A stretch of DNA of 64,000 bases from CAZLCK01 sp964558235 (GCA_964558235.1 CAZLCK010000001.1:15970-79969), one strand, 5' to 3'. Shown: positions 25,757-35,240, numbered from the stretch's first letter. The notes: generated by a model from the letters alone, not told the origin. Made by a program: numbers and translations.

Positions 25757-26253
25757 GTGACAACTTTAAGAGACCACCTGCTTCAAAAACATTTCTTTGA
25801 TAACATCAATATCCCAGTTGGAGAACTAGATGGTATCCATGCACCTGGCTGCTATTATCCAAATCTAAATGGTGAGCAAGGTTTTATCTCAACATGGCTA
25901 CCAATCACTGAGCCCCTTTTGATGGAGCCAGAGCCTGTATATCACGACTTTGATCAGATGTGCTTTTTCTGCGGCGGAGATGCTGCTCATATGGACGAAC
26001 TCGGTGGTGTAGTTGAGATGTGGCTTGGCGACGAGGAAGGCAACACCGAGAAATTTGTTATCACAAAACCAACCGTTATCTACATCAAAAAAGGCATGAT
26101 CCATTGCCCACTTAATTTCAAAGAAGTTATGACCCTACAAAACCTATCTTCTTCCAAGATCTAACCTTTGCTAGCGTCTATAGAAGGTTTAGACCAGGTC
26201 ATCCTGATGAACCTCTAAATGAAAAATTCGAGCCAATCGAGAAGACTTGGTAA
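25757..26253 (+). pseudogene. Cupin-like protein with a one-base frameshift
   Basis: From GTG 25757 (GAGGAGGGG just upstream) an unrecognised, probably cupin-fold protein reads in frame to ...IHCPLNFKEV and then stops early at 26164. Near 26126-26130 the frame can be restored by one added base. It then continues YDPTKPIFFQDLTFASVYRR and ends ...FEPIEKTW at 26253, giving 165 residues with consistent protein character. So either the gene carries a real one-base deletion or the assembly has an error here. It lies upstream of OYE pair B copy 2 on the same strand, separated by a hairpin. Function unknown. Confidence 0.7.
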
Positions 26254-26368
26254 AAAACTTTAAAAAATTTAAGTTACCTATAGATCCTAAAAAACATAAA
26301 GCTTAAAGTTTCAAGATACCTCTGTAGCGCATTAAAGAATTGCTGCACTACGTATTTCTACATTATTA

Positions 26369-26416
26369 TGGCGCATGCTTCTTCCTTCAAAAGAATGTGA
26401 AACATGCGCCACTTTT
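26369..26416 (+). terminator. Hairpin between the frameshifted gene and the OYE gene
   Basis: Arms TGGCGCATG (26369-26377) and CATGCGCCA (26403-26411) followed by CTTTTC. It probably ends the upstream transcript. Downstream, a perfect TTGACA (26454-26459) may be the -35 of the next gene, though the matching -10 (TAACGT, spacer 18) is poor. Nothing else is seen in 26254-26556. Confidence 0.65.
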
Positions 26417-26556
26417 CTAATGAGGTTTCTCTTTGAAAAATAGGTTTTAGTAATTGACACACTTTGTTTTGAGCATCTAACGTGAAATCGATACAAAAAA
26501 TGGACTGGATAGCATTTTGTTAGTTAAGTGCCATTTTGTATATGAGAGGAGAGGTT

Positions 26557-28521
26557 ATGGCATTCAATCATTTTCCGCATGTTTATCAGCCTATGGAAGT
26601 AGGTAGCATGCATCTAAAGAACAGGATTCAGTTTTCACCAATCGTTTCAAACCATGCAGGATATCGTGATGGAAAAGTTAACTATGAGCTCTTCGAGTTT
26701 TTGGTCGCACAAGCTAAGACAGGATGTGCATTGGTGACAGTCGGCTCCACTCCTGTTGACTTTGAAGAGGGTCGCGACTTCTTTGGTTGCATGTCTGCAA
26801 CGAATGATGATGACATTGCGGGACTTGCATCTGTAGTTCGTGAAATCCACAGGCAAGATTGCAATTTTTCTGCTGAGTTAACACATGCAGGACAATGGGC
26901 TTCAGACCTTTTGCCAGAAGGCCAAAAGGCATTTGCTCCCTCTGTTATCGAAGGAATTCACGATCCAGCTAAGGTCAAGGCAATCTCTCGCGATGAGATG
27001 GACATGGTCGTTCAGCATCACATCGAGGCCATCATACGCTGTAAGAAGGCAGGATTTGACCAGGTTATGGTGCACTGTGCACACGGTAACCTCCTCTCAT
27101 CATTTCTCTCCCCAGCATGGAACCGTCGCACCGATGAGTATGGTGGGTCATTTGAAAACCGTGTTCGCTTCCCACTAGAGGTTTTAGCAGCAGCTCGCGA
27201 AGCGACAAAGGGAGATATCCCGATCGAGATCCGCTTTGTTGGAAATGAGTGGATTGAAAATGGAATGCCTCTTGATGAGCGCATCGAATTTTTGAAGCTA
27301 GCAGAGAAGTATATCGACATGGTTGTTGTTTCTGCTGGAACACTGAAGATGGGTGGTGCATTTTCAAAGAACATGCCTGGATATTATGTTGAGCCAGGTC
27401 TTAATGTTGAATATGCAGCTGCATATAAGCAGGCCTGTCCAAATCTATGCATCTCTGTTTGCGGTGGTATTTCCACACTCGAAGAGGCAGAGCATATCAT
27501 CGCAACTGGCAAGGCTGACGTTATCGCTATGGCTAAAGCGCTTATGGCCGATAGTGACTATGTCAACAAGGGCTTTCGTGGTGAGGAGGATGACATCACT
27601 CCTTGCATGAGATGTCTATGGTGCTTAAAGGACGTTGAAGCAACAGCTCACCTTGAAGGTTGCGCAGTCAATCCGATTATGGGCTGGGAATATCGTGGTA
27701 CTAAACTCATTCCAATTTCAAAGAAGAAAAAGGCGATGGTCATTGGTGGTGGACCTGGCGGAATGGAAGCTACTAGGGTCTTGACCGACCGTGGATTTGA
27801 CGTTGTTTTGTACGAAAAGGACGAGAAACTTGGCGGACGTCTACCAGAAGCATCGGCTCTGATTTTCAAGGATGGATTCAGGCGTTATTACAAGTGGGCT
27901 GTCAGAAAGACTATGGAGTGCGGTGCCAAAATCGTTTTAGGTAAAGAGGCTACGCCGCAAGATATCAAAGCAGAAGCTCCAGACGTTGTAATCTTGGCAA
28001 TTGGTGCTGAATTGATCACCCCTGCGATTCCAGGAATCGATGGCAAAAATGTTGCCGATGTTGTCTCTGTTGATCGTGGCGAGGCCATTACAGGAGAGAA
28101 GGTTGTTGTTTGCGGTGCTGGTCTATCTGGCGCAGAGTGTGCACTTGAGCTAGCGATGCAGCACAAGGATGTCACCTTAGTAGATATGATCGACGAAGAG
28201 GACTTCTACAAGGATCTTACATTTTTTATGAAGCCAGTTTTAACGCAAAAGCTTGCTGAAAACAACGTTAAGTTAATGGGTAATTGCGCTGTTCAAGAGA
28301 TCACTGCTGACGGCATCATTGTAAAGGATGCTTCTGGCAAGGAGATCAAGATCGATGCAGATACCGTTGTTACAGCATTTGGAATTAAGCCAAACGCTGA
28401 GAAGATAGCTGAACTATCCAGCGTCTGTCCAGCAACATATACTATCGGAGATGCAAAAAAGATTGGTGTCATTGGAGATTCGATCAACGAGGCCTATTGG
28501 CTGTGCCGCGATCTGGACTAA
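26557..28521 (+). CDS. OYE-family flavin/Fe-S oxidoreductase (pair B, copy 2)
   Basis: Paralogue of the gene at 17983-19947 with identical length, 654 residues, on the opposite strand. It begins MAFNHFPHVYQPMEVGSMHL. Features: HCAHGN in the barrel, Fe-S ligands CMRCLWC...C (C-x2-C-x2-C-x12-C, without the extra Cys of copy 1), FAD motif IGGGPGGMEA and NAD motif GAGLSGAECA. Start ATG 26557 with GAGAGGAGAGG just upstream. It is followed in the same direction by two SDR genes, suggesting a reductase-dehydrogenase unit acting on one class of substrate. Substrate unknown. Confidence 0.92.
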   Translation: MAFNHFPHVYQPMEVGSMHLKNRIQFSPIVSNHAGYRDGKVNYELFEFLVAQAKTGCALVTVGSTPVDFEEGRDFFGCMSATNDDDIAGLASVVREIHRQDCNFSAELTHAGQWASDLLPEGQKAFAPSVIEGIHDPAKVKAISRDEMDMVVQHHIEAIIRCKKAGFDQVMVHCAHGNLLSSFLSPAWNRRTDEYGGSFENRVRFPLEVLAAAREATKGDIPIEIRFVGNEWIENGMPLDERIEFLKLAEKYIDMVVVSAGTLKMGGAFSKNMPGYYVEPGLNVEYAAAYKQACPNLCISVCGGISTLEEAEHIIATGKADVIAMAKALMADSDYVNKGFRGEEDDITPCMRCLWCLKDVEATAHLEGCAVNPIMGWEYRGTKLIPISKKKKAMVIGGGPGGMEATRVLTDRGFDVVLYEKDEKLGGRLPEASALIFKDGFRRYYKWAVRKTMECGAKIVLGKEATPQDIKAEAPDVVILAIGAELITPAIPGIDGKNVADVVSVDRGEAITGEKVVVCGAGLSGAECALELAMQHKDVTLVDMIDEEDFYKDLTFFMKPVLTQKLAENNVKLMGNCAVQEITADGIIVKDASGKEIKIDADTVVTAFGIKPNAEKIAELSSVCPATYTIGDAKKIGVIGDSINEAYWLCRDLD

Positions 28522-28610
28522 CGATCTAGAGTAATTTGGGAATTTGTCTGGGTAAAAACCTAGATAAAAGATAAACCTGAATGAAAGGCGAAAAAAGAAA
28601 GGAAAGCAAA

Positions 28611-29432
28611 ATGCTAGACCCGAACTATATTACCTCAAAGCCTATTACCTCTATGGAAGGTGCCTTTTCTGTCGAGGGACTAAATGTCATCGTAACAGGT
28701 GGAGGCGGCGGAATTGGCCGTGGAATCGCTCAAGCATTTGCTGAGTGTGGCGCCAATGTTGTCGTAATGTGCCGCACCGAGTCCAAGGGTCTAAAGGCTG
28801 TTGAAGAGCTTAAAGAGGCTGGCCCTGGTAATCATTCCTACATTCAATGTGATATCTCAGATCACGATTCTGTTGTTGCTGCAAGAGATAAGTATTTTGA
28901 GCTCTACGATTATCTAGACGTTCTCGTCAACAACGCTGGAGTTGGAACTAAGCCTCCATTCCTCTCTGAAGTTGGACTTTCTGAGTGGCATCGCATCATC
29001 AACACCAACCTACACGGTGTTGCAAACATGGCCTACGAGTTCTCGCCAAAGATGATTGAGGCTAGAAGAGGCGGAACCATCATCAACATCTCCTCCATCG
29101 GTGGAGTTGCAACTCCTGTTTCTAACGAGCAGCACAACGCTCCATACAATGCCTCCAAGGCTGGCGTCGACATTTTCACTCGTTACCTAGCAATCGTACT
29201 TGGAGATTACAACATCCGCGTTGTTTCGATTCAGCCTGGCCCAATCCACTCCGAGCTCGACAAGGATCTCCCAGAGGCCGCAAAGATCTCATTTGAGCGC
29301 GACATGCCAGCGCATCGCTTTGGTGAGCCAATCGAAGTTGGAGCGTTCTGTGTCTATCTAGCAAGCCCAGCTGCTGTGTTCCTACGTGGAGCAAATATCC
29401 CATTTGACGGCGGACAGCTTTGTATCGGATAA
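28611..29432 (+). CDS. Short-chain dehydrogenase/reductase (copy 1)
   Basis: Classical NAD(P)-dependent SDR of 273 residues. Cofactor motif TGGGGGIG (29-36), NNAG (107-110), catalytic Ser in NISSIGG (about 161), Tyr179 and Lys183 in YNASK. An N-terminal extension of about 25 residues precedes the fold and is shared with the next gene. Start ATG 28611 because AAAGGAAAG lies upstream. 89 bases follow the OYE stop, so co-transcription is plausible. It is broadly like bacterial hydroxysteroid dehydrogenases, but a specific substrate cannot be assigned. Confidence 0.9.
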   Translation: MLDPNYITSKPITSMEGAFSVEGLNVIVTGGGGGIGRGIAQAFAECGANVVVMCRTESKGLKAVEELKEAGPGNHSYIQCDISDHDSVVAARDKYFELYDYLDVLVNNAGVGTKPPFLSEVGLSEWHRIINTNLHGVANMAYEFSPKMIEARRGGTIINISSIGGVATPVSNEQHNAPYNASKAGVDIFTRYLAIVLGDYNIRVVSIQPGPIHSELDKDLPEAAKISFERDMPAHRFGEPIEVGAFCVYLASPAAVFLRGANIPFDGGQLCIG

Positions 29433-29569
29433 AGTAATTGAGATATCGTGGCTGAATTTTTAAAGCGCATATCATATATCGGATAGCTTAGTAAGAATTC
29501 AGCCACAGATGTTAGAGACCAAAAAGATAGATTAGCTAGAAAAACTGTTGAGATACCGGGAGAACAAAG

Positions 29570-30385
29570 ATGGCAGACTACATTATTTCTAAGCCTGTTA
29601 CCTCGATGGATGGCGCTTATAGCGTTGAGGGGTATAACGTAATCGTTACTGGTGGAGCTGGCGGAATTGGCCGTGGAATAGCTCAAGCATTTGCTGAGTC
29701 TGGTGCCAATGTAATCGTTATGAATCGTAACGAAGCAAAGGGTAGCAAGGCTGTAGAGGAGCTAAAAGAAGCAGGTCCTGGAAAGCACATGTATATCAAG
29801 TGTGATGTTTCGGATCACGATTCCGTTATAAAAGCAAGAGAAGCATTTTTTGAAAACTACGACCACCTAGATGTTTTGATTAACAATGCTGGCGTTGGAT
29901 GCACAGCACCATTTTTGTCTGAACAGGGTCTTGACGAGTGGCATAGAGTTATCAACACCGACCTTCACGGTGTAGCCTATATGGTCTATGAATTTGCTCC
30001 AAAGATGGTTGAACATGGCACTGGAGGAACTATCATAAATATCTCCTCCATCGGTGGAGTTAGAGTTGCAGTCTCTGATGGACAGCACCTTGCACCTTAT
30101 AACGTTGCAAAGGCTGGAGTCGATATCTTTAGCCGTTACCTTGCAATCGTTCTTGGCGATTCAAACATCAGAGTCTTGTCGGTGCAGCCTGGTCCAATCC
30201 ACTCTGAGCTCGACAACGACTTACCAGAAGAGGCGATCTCTAGAGTTTACGATGTTATGCCAGCGCATCGCTTTGGTGAGCCAATCGAAGTCGGAGCGTT
30301 CTGCGTCTATCTATCAAGCCCAGCAGGAACATTCATCCGTGGCGTCAACTTCCCATTCGATGGTGGACTAACAATCGTTGCCTAA
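29570..30385 (+). CDS. Short-chain dehydrogenase/reductase (copy 2)
   Basis: Close paralogue of the preceding SDR, 271 residues, sharing the N-terminal motif ISKPVTSMDGAYSVEG, cofactor loop TGGAGGIG, NNAG, and Tyr177/Lys181 in YNVAK. It probably arose by tandem duplication; the C-terminal quarter (MPAHRFGEPIEVGAFCVYL) is nearly identical. GGGAG lies close to the ATG at 29570. Possibly the two act in sequence or on different stereoisomers; this is inference. Confidence 0.9.
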   Translation: MADYIISKPVTSMDGAYSVEGYNVIVTGGAGGIGRGIAQAFAESGANVIVMNRNEAKGSKAVEELKEAGPGKHMYIKCDVSDHDSVIKAREAFFENYDHLDVLINNAGVGCTAPFLSEQGLDEWHRVINTDLHGVAYMVYEFAPKMVEHGTGGTIINISSIGGVRVAVSDGQHLAPYNVAKAGVDIFSRYLAIVLGDSNIRVLSVQPGPIHSELDNDLPEEAISRVYDVMPAHRFGEPIEVGAFCVYLSSPAGTFIRGVNFPFDGGLTIVA

Positions 30386-30459
30386 CTTGGATATTGTTTA
30401 GGATACAAGCCTAGGATTTTAGGCTATAGGCCTAGGATATAAGTATGTATGTGGTTTTT

Positions 30460-30485
30460 GCGTACACGCGTACACGCGTGTACGC
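30460..30485. repeat. 18-bp perfect palindrome with an added half repeat
   Basis: GCGTACACGCGTGTACGC at 30468-30485 is fully self-complementary and is preceded by another GCGTACAC (30460-30467). It sits after the SDR pair in AT-rich DNA. Just upstream, AGCCTA/TTAGGCT arms form another small hairpin. No T tract follows. Confidence 0.7.
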
Positions 30486-30612
30486 TCTATATATTCCCAC
30501 CTTTTGGATTTAAACTAGCAACACTTTTCCATTAGCCCGCTTTTTTTAGGAAAGACCAAACTTTTCCAAAACACAGCGCCTCTCAGTGGGTGGGGGTTGA
30601 AAAGTTTCCTTT

Positions 30613-30852
30613 TTAAGAAAGATATCTCTTTGCTAAATAAGCAATGATATCGTCATTGCCGTTAATAAGCTGGCCTTCTGCGTAAAGATATGGGATTAAA
30701 TCTGCATTTCCGCCAAGACCTAAAAGCTCCTCATAGGGTTCAACCTGCTCAACATCGCGCTTATCAAGCTCAATATTATGCTCATTGGCAAACGAAACAG
30801 TAACTGCGCACGTCTCGCATGGAGCCCAATAATACAAGATTGGCTTATCCAT
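30613..30852 (-). CDS. Glutaredoxin/GST-N-like thioredoxin-fold protein
   Basis: Small 79-residue protein starting MDKPILYYWAPCETC, with a CxxC redox motif at Cys12/Cys15 after the first strand, and a proline in DLIPYLYAEG at the position of the cis-Pro. It ends with the NDDIIAYLAKRY helix seen in glutaredoxin and GST N-terminal domains. Start ATG 30852 because AGGAG lies six bases upstream; the ATG 18 bases earlier contains that site and is rejected. Partner unknown. Confidence 0.85.
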   Translation of the reverse strand: MDKPILYYWAPCETCAVTVSFANEHNIELDKRDVEQVEPYEELLGLGGNADLIPYLYAEGQLINGNDDIIAYLAKRYLS

Positions 30853-30996
30853 TTTGTCTCCTAAAAGCATCTAGTTCACCTAAAAAATCACGGATTTAAT
30901 AGAAACAATATCAATATCTCAATTTTATAGCTTATTAAGAAAACAACGATACTGACGGATAAAAAGGTCTTAAAGAATCTGACTTAGACAAATCGA

Positions 30997-31071
30997 TGGT
31001 GGGCGATAACGGATTTGAACCGCTGACCTTGTGCGTGTAAAGCACCTGCGCTACCGCTGCGCCAATCGCCC
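30997..31071 (-). tRNA. tRNA-Val (anticodon UAC)
   Basis: Cloverleaf on the minus strand: 7-bp acceptor stem GGGCGAT/ATCGCCC, anticodon stem GTGC/GCAC around loop TTTACAC (anticodon TAC), T-loop GGTTCAAATCC, discriminator A and encoded CCA (30997-30999). It lies just downstream of folC and valS on the same strand. Confidence 0.95.
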
Positions 31072-31147
31072 ACATATGAGATAAACCCCGTTTAGAAAAC
31101 GTGCGTTTGGTAGATTAACATACTACAGCTCTTTTAAGCAAAACTTT

Positions 31148-32512
31148 TTAAAAGTTGCGACCTTGAAGGGCATATTTGCCTCGCCAAATCCCTTTAACCT
31201 CACCGGCTAAAGTGATTGAGCCCGATGCTACTACAGGCACTCCCCTGCTTAAAAGTTCTTCCAAAGCAACTTCTGGATTTTCAAAAATTTCAGGCGCTGT
31301 ACCAGTCATCTCTTCGACCATTTCTGCGAGCTGCTTATACTCAATTGCTCTTGGAGAAGAGGTCTGAGTAACAGCGATGTCTGGTGTTAGCCCAGCTAAA
31401 GCCTCGATTATTCCACGAGCATCCTTGTCAGAAAGAACGGCCAAGAGTAGCTGAAAACCGCCCTGTGGAAACCTCTTTGCACAAGCTGTAGCCAAATTTA
31501 TTGCCGACTGTGGATTATGGGCTGCATCAACTATCAAAAGCGGGTCCTTGCTTAGGGTTTCAAAACGTCCAGGAACAGCAAAGTTTTCAATAGCTTTACG
31601 TGTTGCTTCCAAGTCCAAAGCATGCCCTAAGTAAAGTTCGCAAGACACAATCGCTGTAGCGATATTTTGCGCTTGATAGAGCGCAGAGTGCATCTTAATC
31701 CCTGAATAGACTCCATAGACACCTATGATATCGACGAAAATTTCGCCTGGTTCGTCTGTGTATCCAGCCTTATAGATTGCTTGGCCAGCAGCATTTTCAG
31801 CGTCAATTGCGGACTCGCTTCTCACAAGCCAAGGTTTTAATCCAAGTTCTTGACACCTATTCATAAAGACATCGATAGTTGCAGCAGTTCCAGGACCCAA
31901 AACCACCCTAGTATTGCCCTCTTTTATGATGGCCGCTTTCTCTGCTGCAATCTCTTCAACAGTGTTGCCCAAAATTCCAAGATGATCTAGGCCAATTCCT
32001 GTAATCACCGCAACATCGCTATCGACGATATTGGTTGAATCCCATCGACCGCCCATACCGCATTCCAAAACTGCAACATCGACCTTTTGGGCAGAAAAAG
32101 CCCAAAAAGCTGCGGCGGTAATAAGTTCAAACTCCGTGATTTCAATATCTTCTAAAGAATCAGCAGCACCTTTAGCCAAAAGCACTGCTTGAGCAAAAAG
32201 ATCATGGTCTATAACCTTACCGTCGATCTCAATACGCTCTGGGTATTCCACCAGATGCGGACTCGTATAGAGCCCAGTTTTTAACCCATGAGCAACCAAA
32301 ATAGCAGCACAGAGTCGCACCGTGGAGGTTTTACCATTTGTACCTGCTACATGTAAGCAATGATAATCTTTACAAGGCTCGCCCATTCGCTCCATTAAGC
32401 AAGCAATACCATCAAGTGATGGGTGAATTCCAAAAGTCAAAGCCTCATCGAGTATTGCTAGGGCGCTCTCATAAGATTTCTCAATCTCAGAGATATCATT
32501 AGTTATAGACAT
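31148..32512 (-). CDS. folC: Bifunctional folylpolyglutamate/dihydrofolate synthase
   Basis: Cytoplasmic Mur-ligase-type enzyme adding glutamate to dihydropteroate and folates, 454 residues. The ATP-binding loop HVAGTNGKTSTVRL (about 54-67) and the following family pattern (GLYTSPHLVEYPERI, then VAVLECGMGGRWDSTN) are diagnostic. The C-terminal ligase domain contains LIVDAAHNPQSA. ATG 32512 with GAGGAC upstream. It follows valS after 25 bases on the same strand, the common valS-folC arrangement. Confidence 0.96.
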   Translation of the reverse strand: MSITNDISEIEKSYESALAILDEALTFGIHPSLDGIACLMERMGEPCKDYHCLHVAGTNGKTSTVRLCAAILVAHGLKTGLYTSPHLVEYPERIEIDGKVIDHDLFAQAVLLAKGAADSLEDIEITEFELITAAAFWAFSAQKVDVAVLECGMGGRWDSTNIVDSDVAVITGIGLDHLGILGNTVEEIAAEKAAIIKEGNTRVVLGPGTAATIDVFMNRCQELGLKPWLVRSESAIDAENAAGQAIYKAGYTDEPGEIFVDIIGVYGVYSGIKMHSALYQAQNIATAIVSCELYLGHALDLEATRKAIENFAVPGRFETLSKDPLLIVDAAHNPQSAINLATACAKRFPQGGFQLLLAVLSDKDARGIIEALAGLTPDIAVTQTSSPRAIEYKQLAEMVEEMTGTAPEIFENPEVALEELLSRGVPVVASGSITLAGEVKGIWRGKYALQGRNF

Positions 32513-32537
32513 CTTGTCCTCGTATTAGTTTTGATAC

Positions 32538-35240
32538 CTATTCGAGCTCATCGAGCTGCGATTGAATCTTGCTGATTGAGCCGGCAATTTCTGCAACATC
32601 GTTTCTAGTTTTCTCGACAATCTCAGGAGCAGCTTTAGACAAAAATCCCTCGTTAGAAAGCTTCTTGTTTAGCTTGGACAGGTCAGCCTGCAGTTTAGAA
32701 AGCTCCTTGGAAAGTCTTTGACGTTCGGCTTCAAAATCGACTAAGCCTTCGAGATCAACATATATCTCAAGATCAGCAGTAACAGTAGCAGAAGATCCCT
32801 TAGGCTTAACGATATCTGTTGCGAATTCTAGCTTAGAAACATTTGCCATCGATTTGACAAGTGTGCTTTGACGCTCGATAGTCGCACAGCCTTGATCGTC
32901 TGTCTTAACGTAGACATCCAAAACATTCTTATTTGCAATCTTATAGCGCGCCCTCGTAGATCGAACTACAGAGATTATTTGCATAGCAAAGTCAATAGAG
33001 CGCTCGGCATCTTTGTCAACAAAGCGCGAAAGTTCCTTATAATCAGGCCACTTTGCAACCATGATAGAGGGTGTTTCATGCTTGATTGGAAGCTTTTGCC
33101 AAATCTCCTCGGTAATAAATGGCATCATTGGATGCAAAAGCCTAAGAGCCTGATCGAGCACAAATACCAAGTTGCGCTGGGTCGAAAGTCTTAGTTCAGC
33201 ATCGTCAGAGTTAAGCTGCGACTTTGAGAATTCAACATACCAATCGCAAAATTCATTCCAAAAAAAGTCATGAATCATACGAGCGATTGCACCGAAGTCG
33301 AAACCATCTCGGTCGTTATCAATCTCAGTAATCAGGTCTGCAAGCCTCGACAAAATCCACCTGTCAGCATCCGTCTTTGCAATAGGCTCACCTGGAGTAT
33401 AGCCCTGCATATTCATCAAAACAAAGCGCGATGCATTCCAGATCTTAGTTGCAAAGTTCCTGCTAGAACGAAGCTTCTCTTCATCAAATTTCATATCTTG
33501 TGAGCCTGTGACCTGCAAAAGAAGACCAAAGCGCATTCCATCCGCACCAAATTTGTCGATGAGTTCTAAAGGATCGACGCCATTGCCCAAAGACTTTGAC
33601 ATACGGCGTCCAAACTTATCCAAGACAGTTGGGTGAATAATCACGTCGTGGAATGGAACTTGACCATCAAGACAGTCCATCGAAGACATAATCATTCGCG
33701 CAACCCACAAGAAGATAATGTCACGTGCGGTGGATAAAACTTGGGTTGGATAGTAGGTATCCTTAGGCTCTGACCACTCACCTGGCCATCCATATGTTGC
33801 AAATGGCCAGAGTTGCGATGAAAACCATGTATCCAAAACATCTTCGTCTTGACGAACATGCGCACCACATTCAGGACAGATATCAATATCTTCCCTGCAA
33901 GCTCCCATCCAGAAACATTCATCGCAATAAAAGACTGGAATACGATGACCCCACCAAAGCTGACGAGAAATACACCAATCTCTGATATTTTCCATCCATT
34001 GGAAGTAGACATTTTCCCAGCGCTTAGGCGAGAATTTAACACGTCCATCACGGACAGCATCGATAGCGGGCTTAGCTAGTTTTTTCATCGAGACAAACCA
34101 TTGGTCAGATAGCCATGGCTCAATAACAGTGTCACACCTATAGCAATGTCCAACCGCATGATCAAGATCCTCAACGCGCTCCAATAAACCTTGAGATTCA
34201 AGGTCGGCAACGATTGCTTCCCTAGCCTCATAGCGATCCATACCAGCATACTTACCACCGAGTTCGTTGATATGAGCATCTGGAGTAAGAATATTGATCT
34301 GCTCTAGATTATGGCGTTGACCCATATCGAAGTCATTCGGATCGTGTGCAGGAGTTACCTTAACGCAGCCTGTACCAAAACTTGGATCTACATAGTCATC
34401 GGCAAAGATAGGGATCTCACGTCCGACAAGAGGCAAAATTACACTTTGACCAACAAGAGCTTTATAGCGCTCATCATCTGGATGAATTGCAACTCCGGTA
34501 TCACCAAGCATCGTCTCTGGACGTGTGGTTGCAACAACCAGATACTCAATTCCATCCACTGGCCTAGCTAGCGGATAGCGAATGTGCCAAAGTGAGCCCC
34601 TCTCATCTGCGTGCTCAACTTCATCATCGGCCAAAGCAGTAGTACAGCGTGGACACCAGTTGATAATCCTATTGCCCTTATAGATAAGCTCCTTGTCAAA
34701 CCAATCACAAAAAACTTGACGAACAGCTTGAGCATAGTCATCGTCCATCGTAAAGCGCTCATTGTCATAGTCACATGAACAACCCATGCCTTTTAGCTGC
34801 TCAATGATGGTTGAACCATACTCATCACGCCATTCCCAACACTTATTAACAAATTCTTCACGGCCTACATCAAAGCGAGTTAGCCCCTCTTTAGCTAGTT
34901 TTTGCTCAACCTTATTTTGAGTAGCAATTCCAGCATGATCTGTTCCAACAATCCACCTAGTTGGATGTCCTTGCATACGAGCTTTACGGATTAGCGTATC
35001 TTGAATCGTGTCATTTAATGCATGACCCATATGTAGTTGCCCAGTTACATTTGGAGGAGGAATAACGATTGTAAATGGTGACTTCAAATTGTCTGCATAA
35101 CCTGCAGCATCGCGTGAAAAAAATCCGCCATCATTCCAAAAATTAAATAGTCTTCCCTCAATTTCTGATGGCTCATATGTCTTTGGCATCTCCGTTTCAA
35201 AAGATGCACAAGATTCGCTATTGTTTTCGCTACTCATCAT
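32538..35240 (-). CDS. valS: Valyl-tRNA synthetase
   Basis: Class I synthetase charging tRNA-Val, about 900 residues. The HIGH-type motif is HMGH in PPPNVTGQLHMGHALN, the KMSKS-type motif is RRMSKSLGN, and the editing (CP1) domain lies between them, with ATTRPETMLGDT. A C-terminal coiled-coil tail (Glu/Leu/Lys-rich, about the last 70 residues) is present as usual. The start is one of two adjacent ATGs at 35240 and 35237; a TTG at 35255 is less likely and the ribosome site is weak. No T-box leader is visible in the 168 bases upstream. Confidence 0.96.
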   Translation of the reverse strand: MMSSENNSESCASFETEMPKTYEPSEIEGRLFNFWNDGGFFSRDAAGYADNLKSPFTIVIPPPNVTGQLHMGHALNDTIQDTLIRKARMQGHPTRWIVGTDHAGIATQNKVEQKLAKEGLTRFDVGREEFVNKCWEWRDEYGSTIIEQLKGMGCSCDYDNERFTMDDDYAQAVRQVFCDWFDKELIYKGNRIINWCPRCTTALADDEVEHADERGSLWHIRYPLARPVDGIEYLVVATTRPETMLGDTGVAIHPDDERYKALVGQSVILPLVGREIPIFADDYVDPSFGTGCVKVTPAHDPNDFDMGQRHNLEQINILTPDAHINELGGKYAGMDRYEAREAIVADLESQGLLERVEDLDHAVGHCYRCDTVIEPWLSDQWFVSMKKLAKPAIDAVRDGRVKFSPKRWENVYFQWMENIRDWCISRQLWWGHRIPVFYCDECFWMGACREDIDICPECGAHVRQDEDVLDTWFSSQLWPFATYGWPGEWSEPKDTYYPTQVLSTARDIIFLWVARMIMSSMDCLDGQVPFHDVIIHPTVLDKFGRRMSKSLGNGVDPLELIDKFGADGMRFGLLLQVTGSQDMKFDEEKLRSSRNFATKIWNASRFVLMNMQGYTPGEPIAKTDADRWILSRLADLITEIDNDRDGFDFGAIARMIHDFFWNEFCDWYVEFSKSQLNSDDAELRLSTQRNLVFVLDQALRLLHPMMPFITEEIWQKLPIKHETPSIMVAKWPDYKELSRFVDKDAERSIDFAMQIISVVRSTRARYKIANKNVLDVYVKTDDQGCATIERQSTLVKSMANVSKLEFATDIVKPKGSSATVTADLEIYVDLEGLVDFEAERQRLSKELSKLQADLSKLNKKLSNEGFLSKAAPEIVEKTRNDVAEIAGSISKIQSQLDELE

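Noticed and set aside
9516..30385. Assignment of the OYE/SDR genes as bile-acid (bai) or equol-pathway genes
   Set aside because: Family level fits, but no characteristic partner genes (CoA ligase, 7-alpha-dehydratase, tetrahydrodaidzein reductase) are seen, and sequence identity cannot be measured here.
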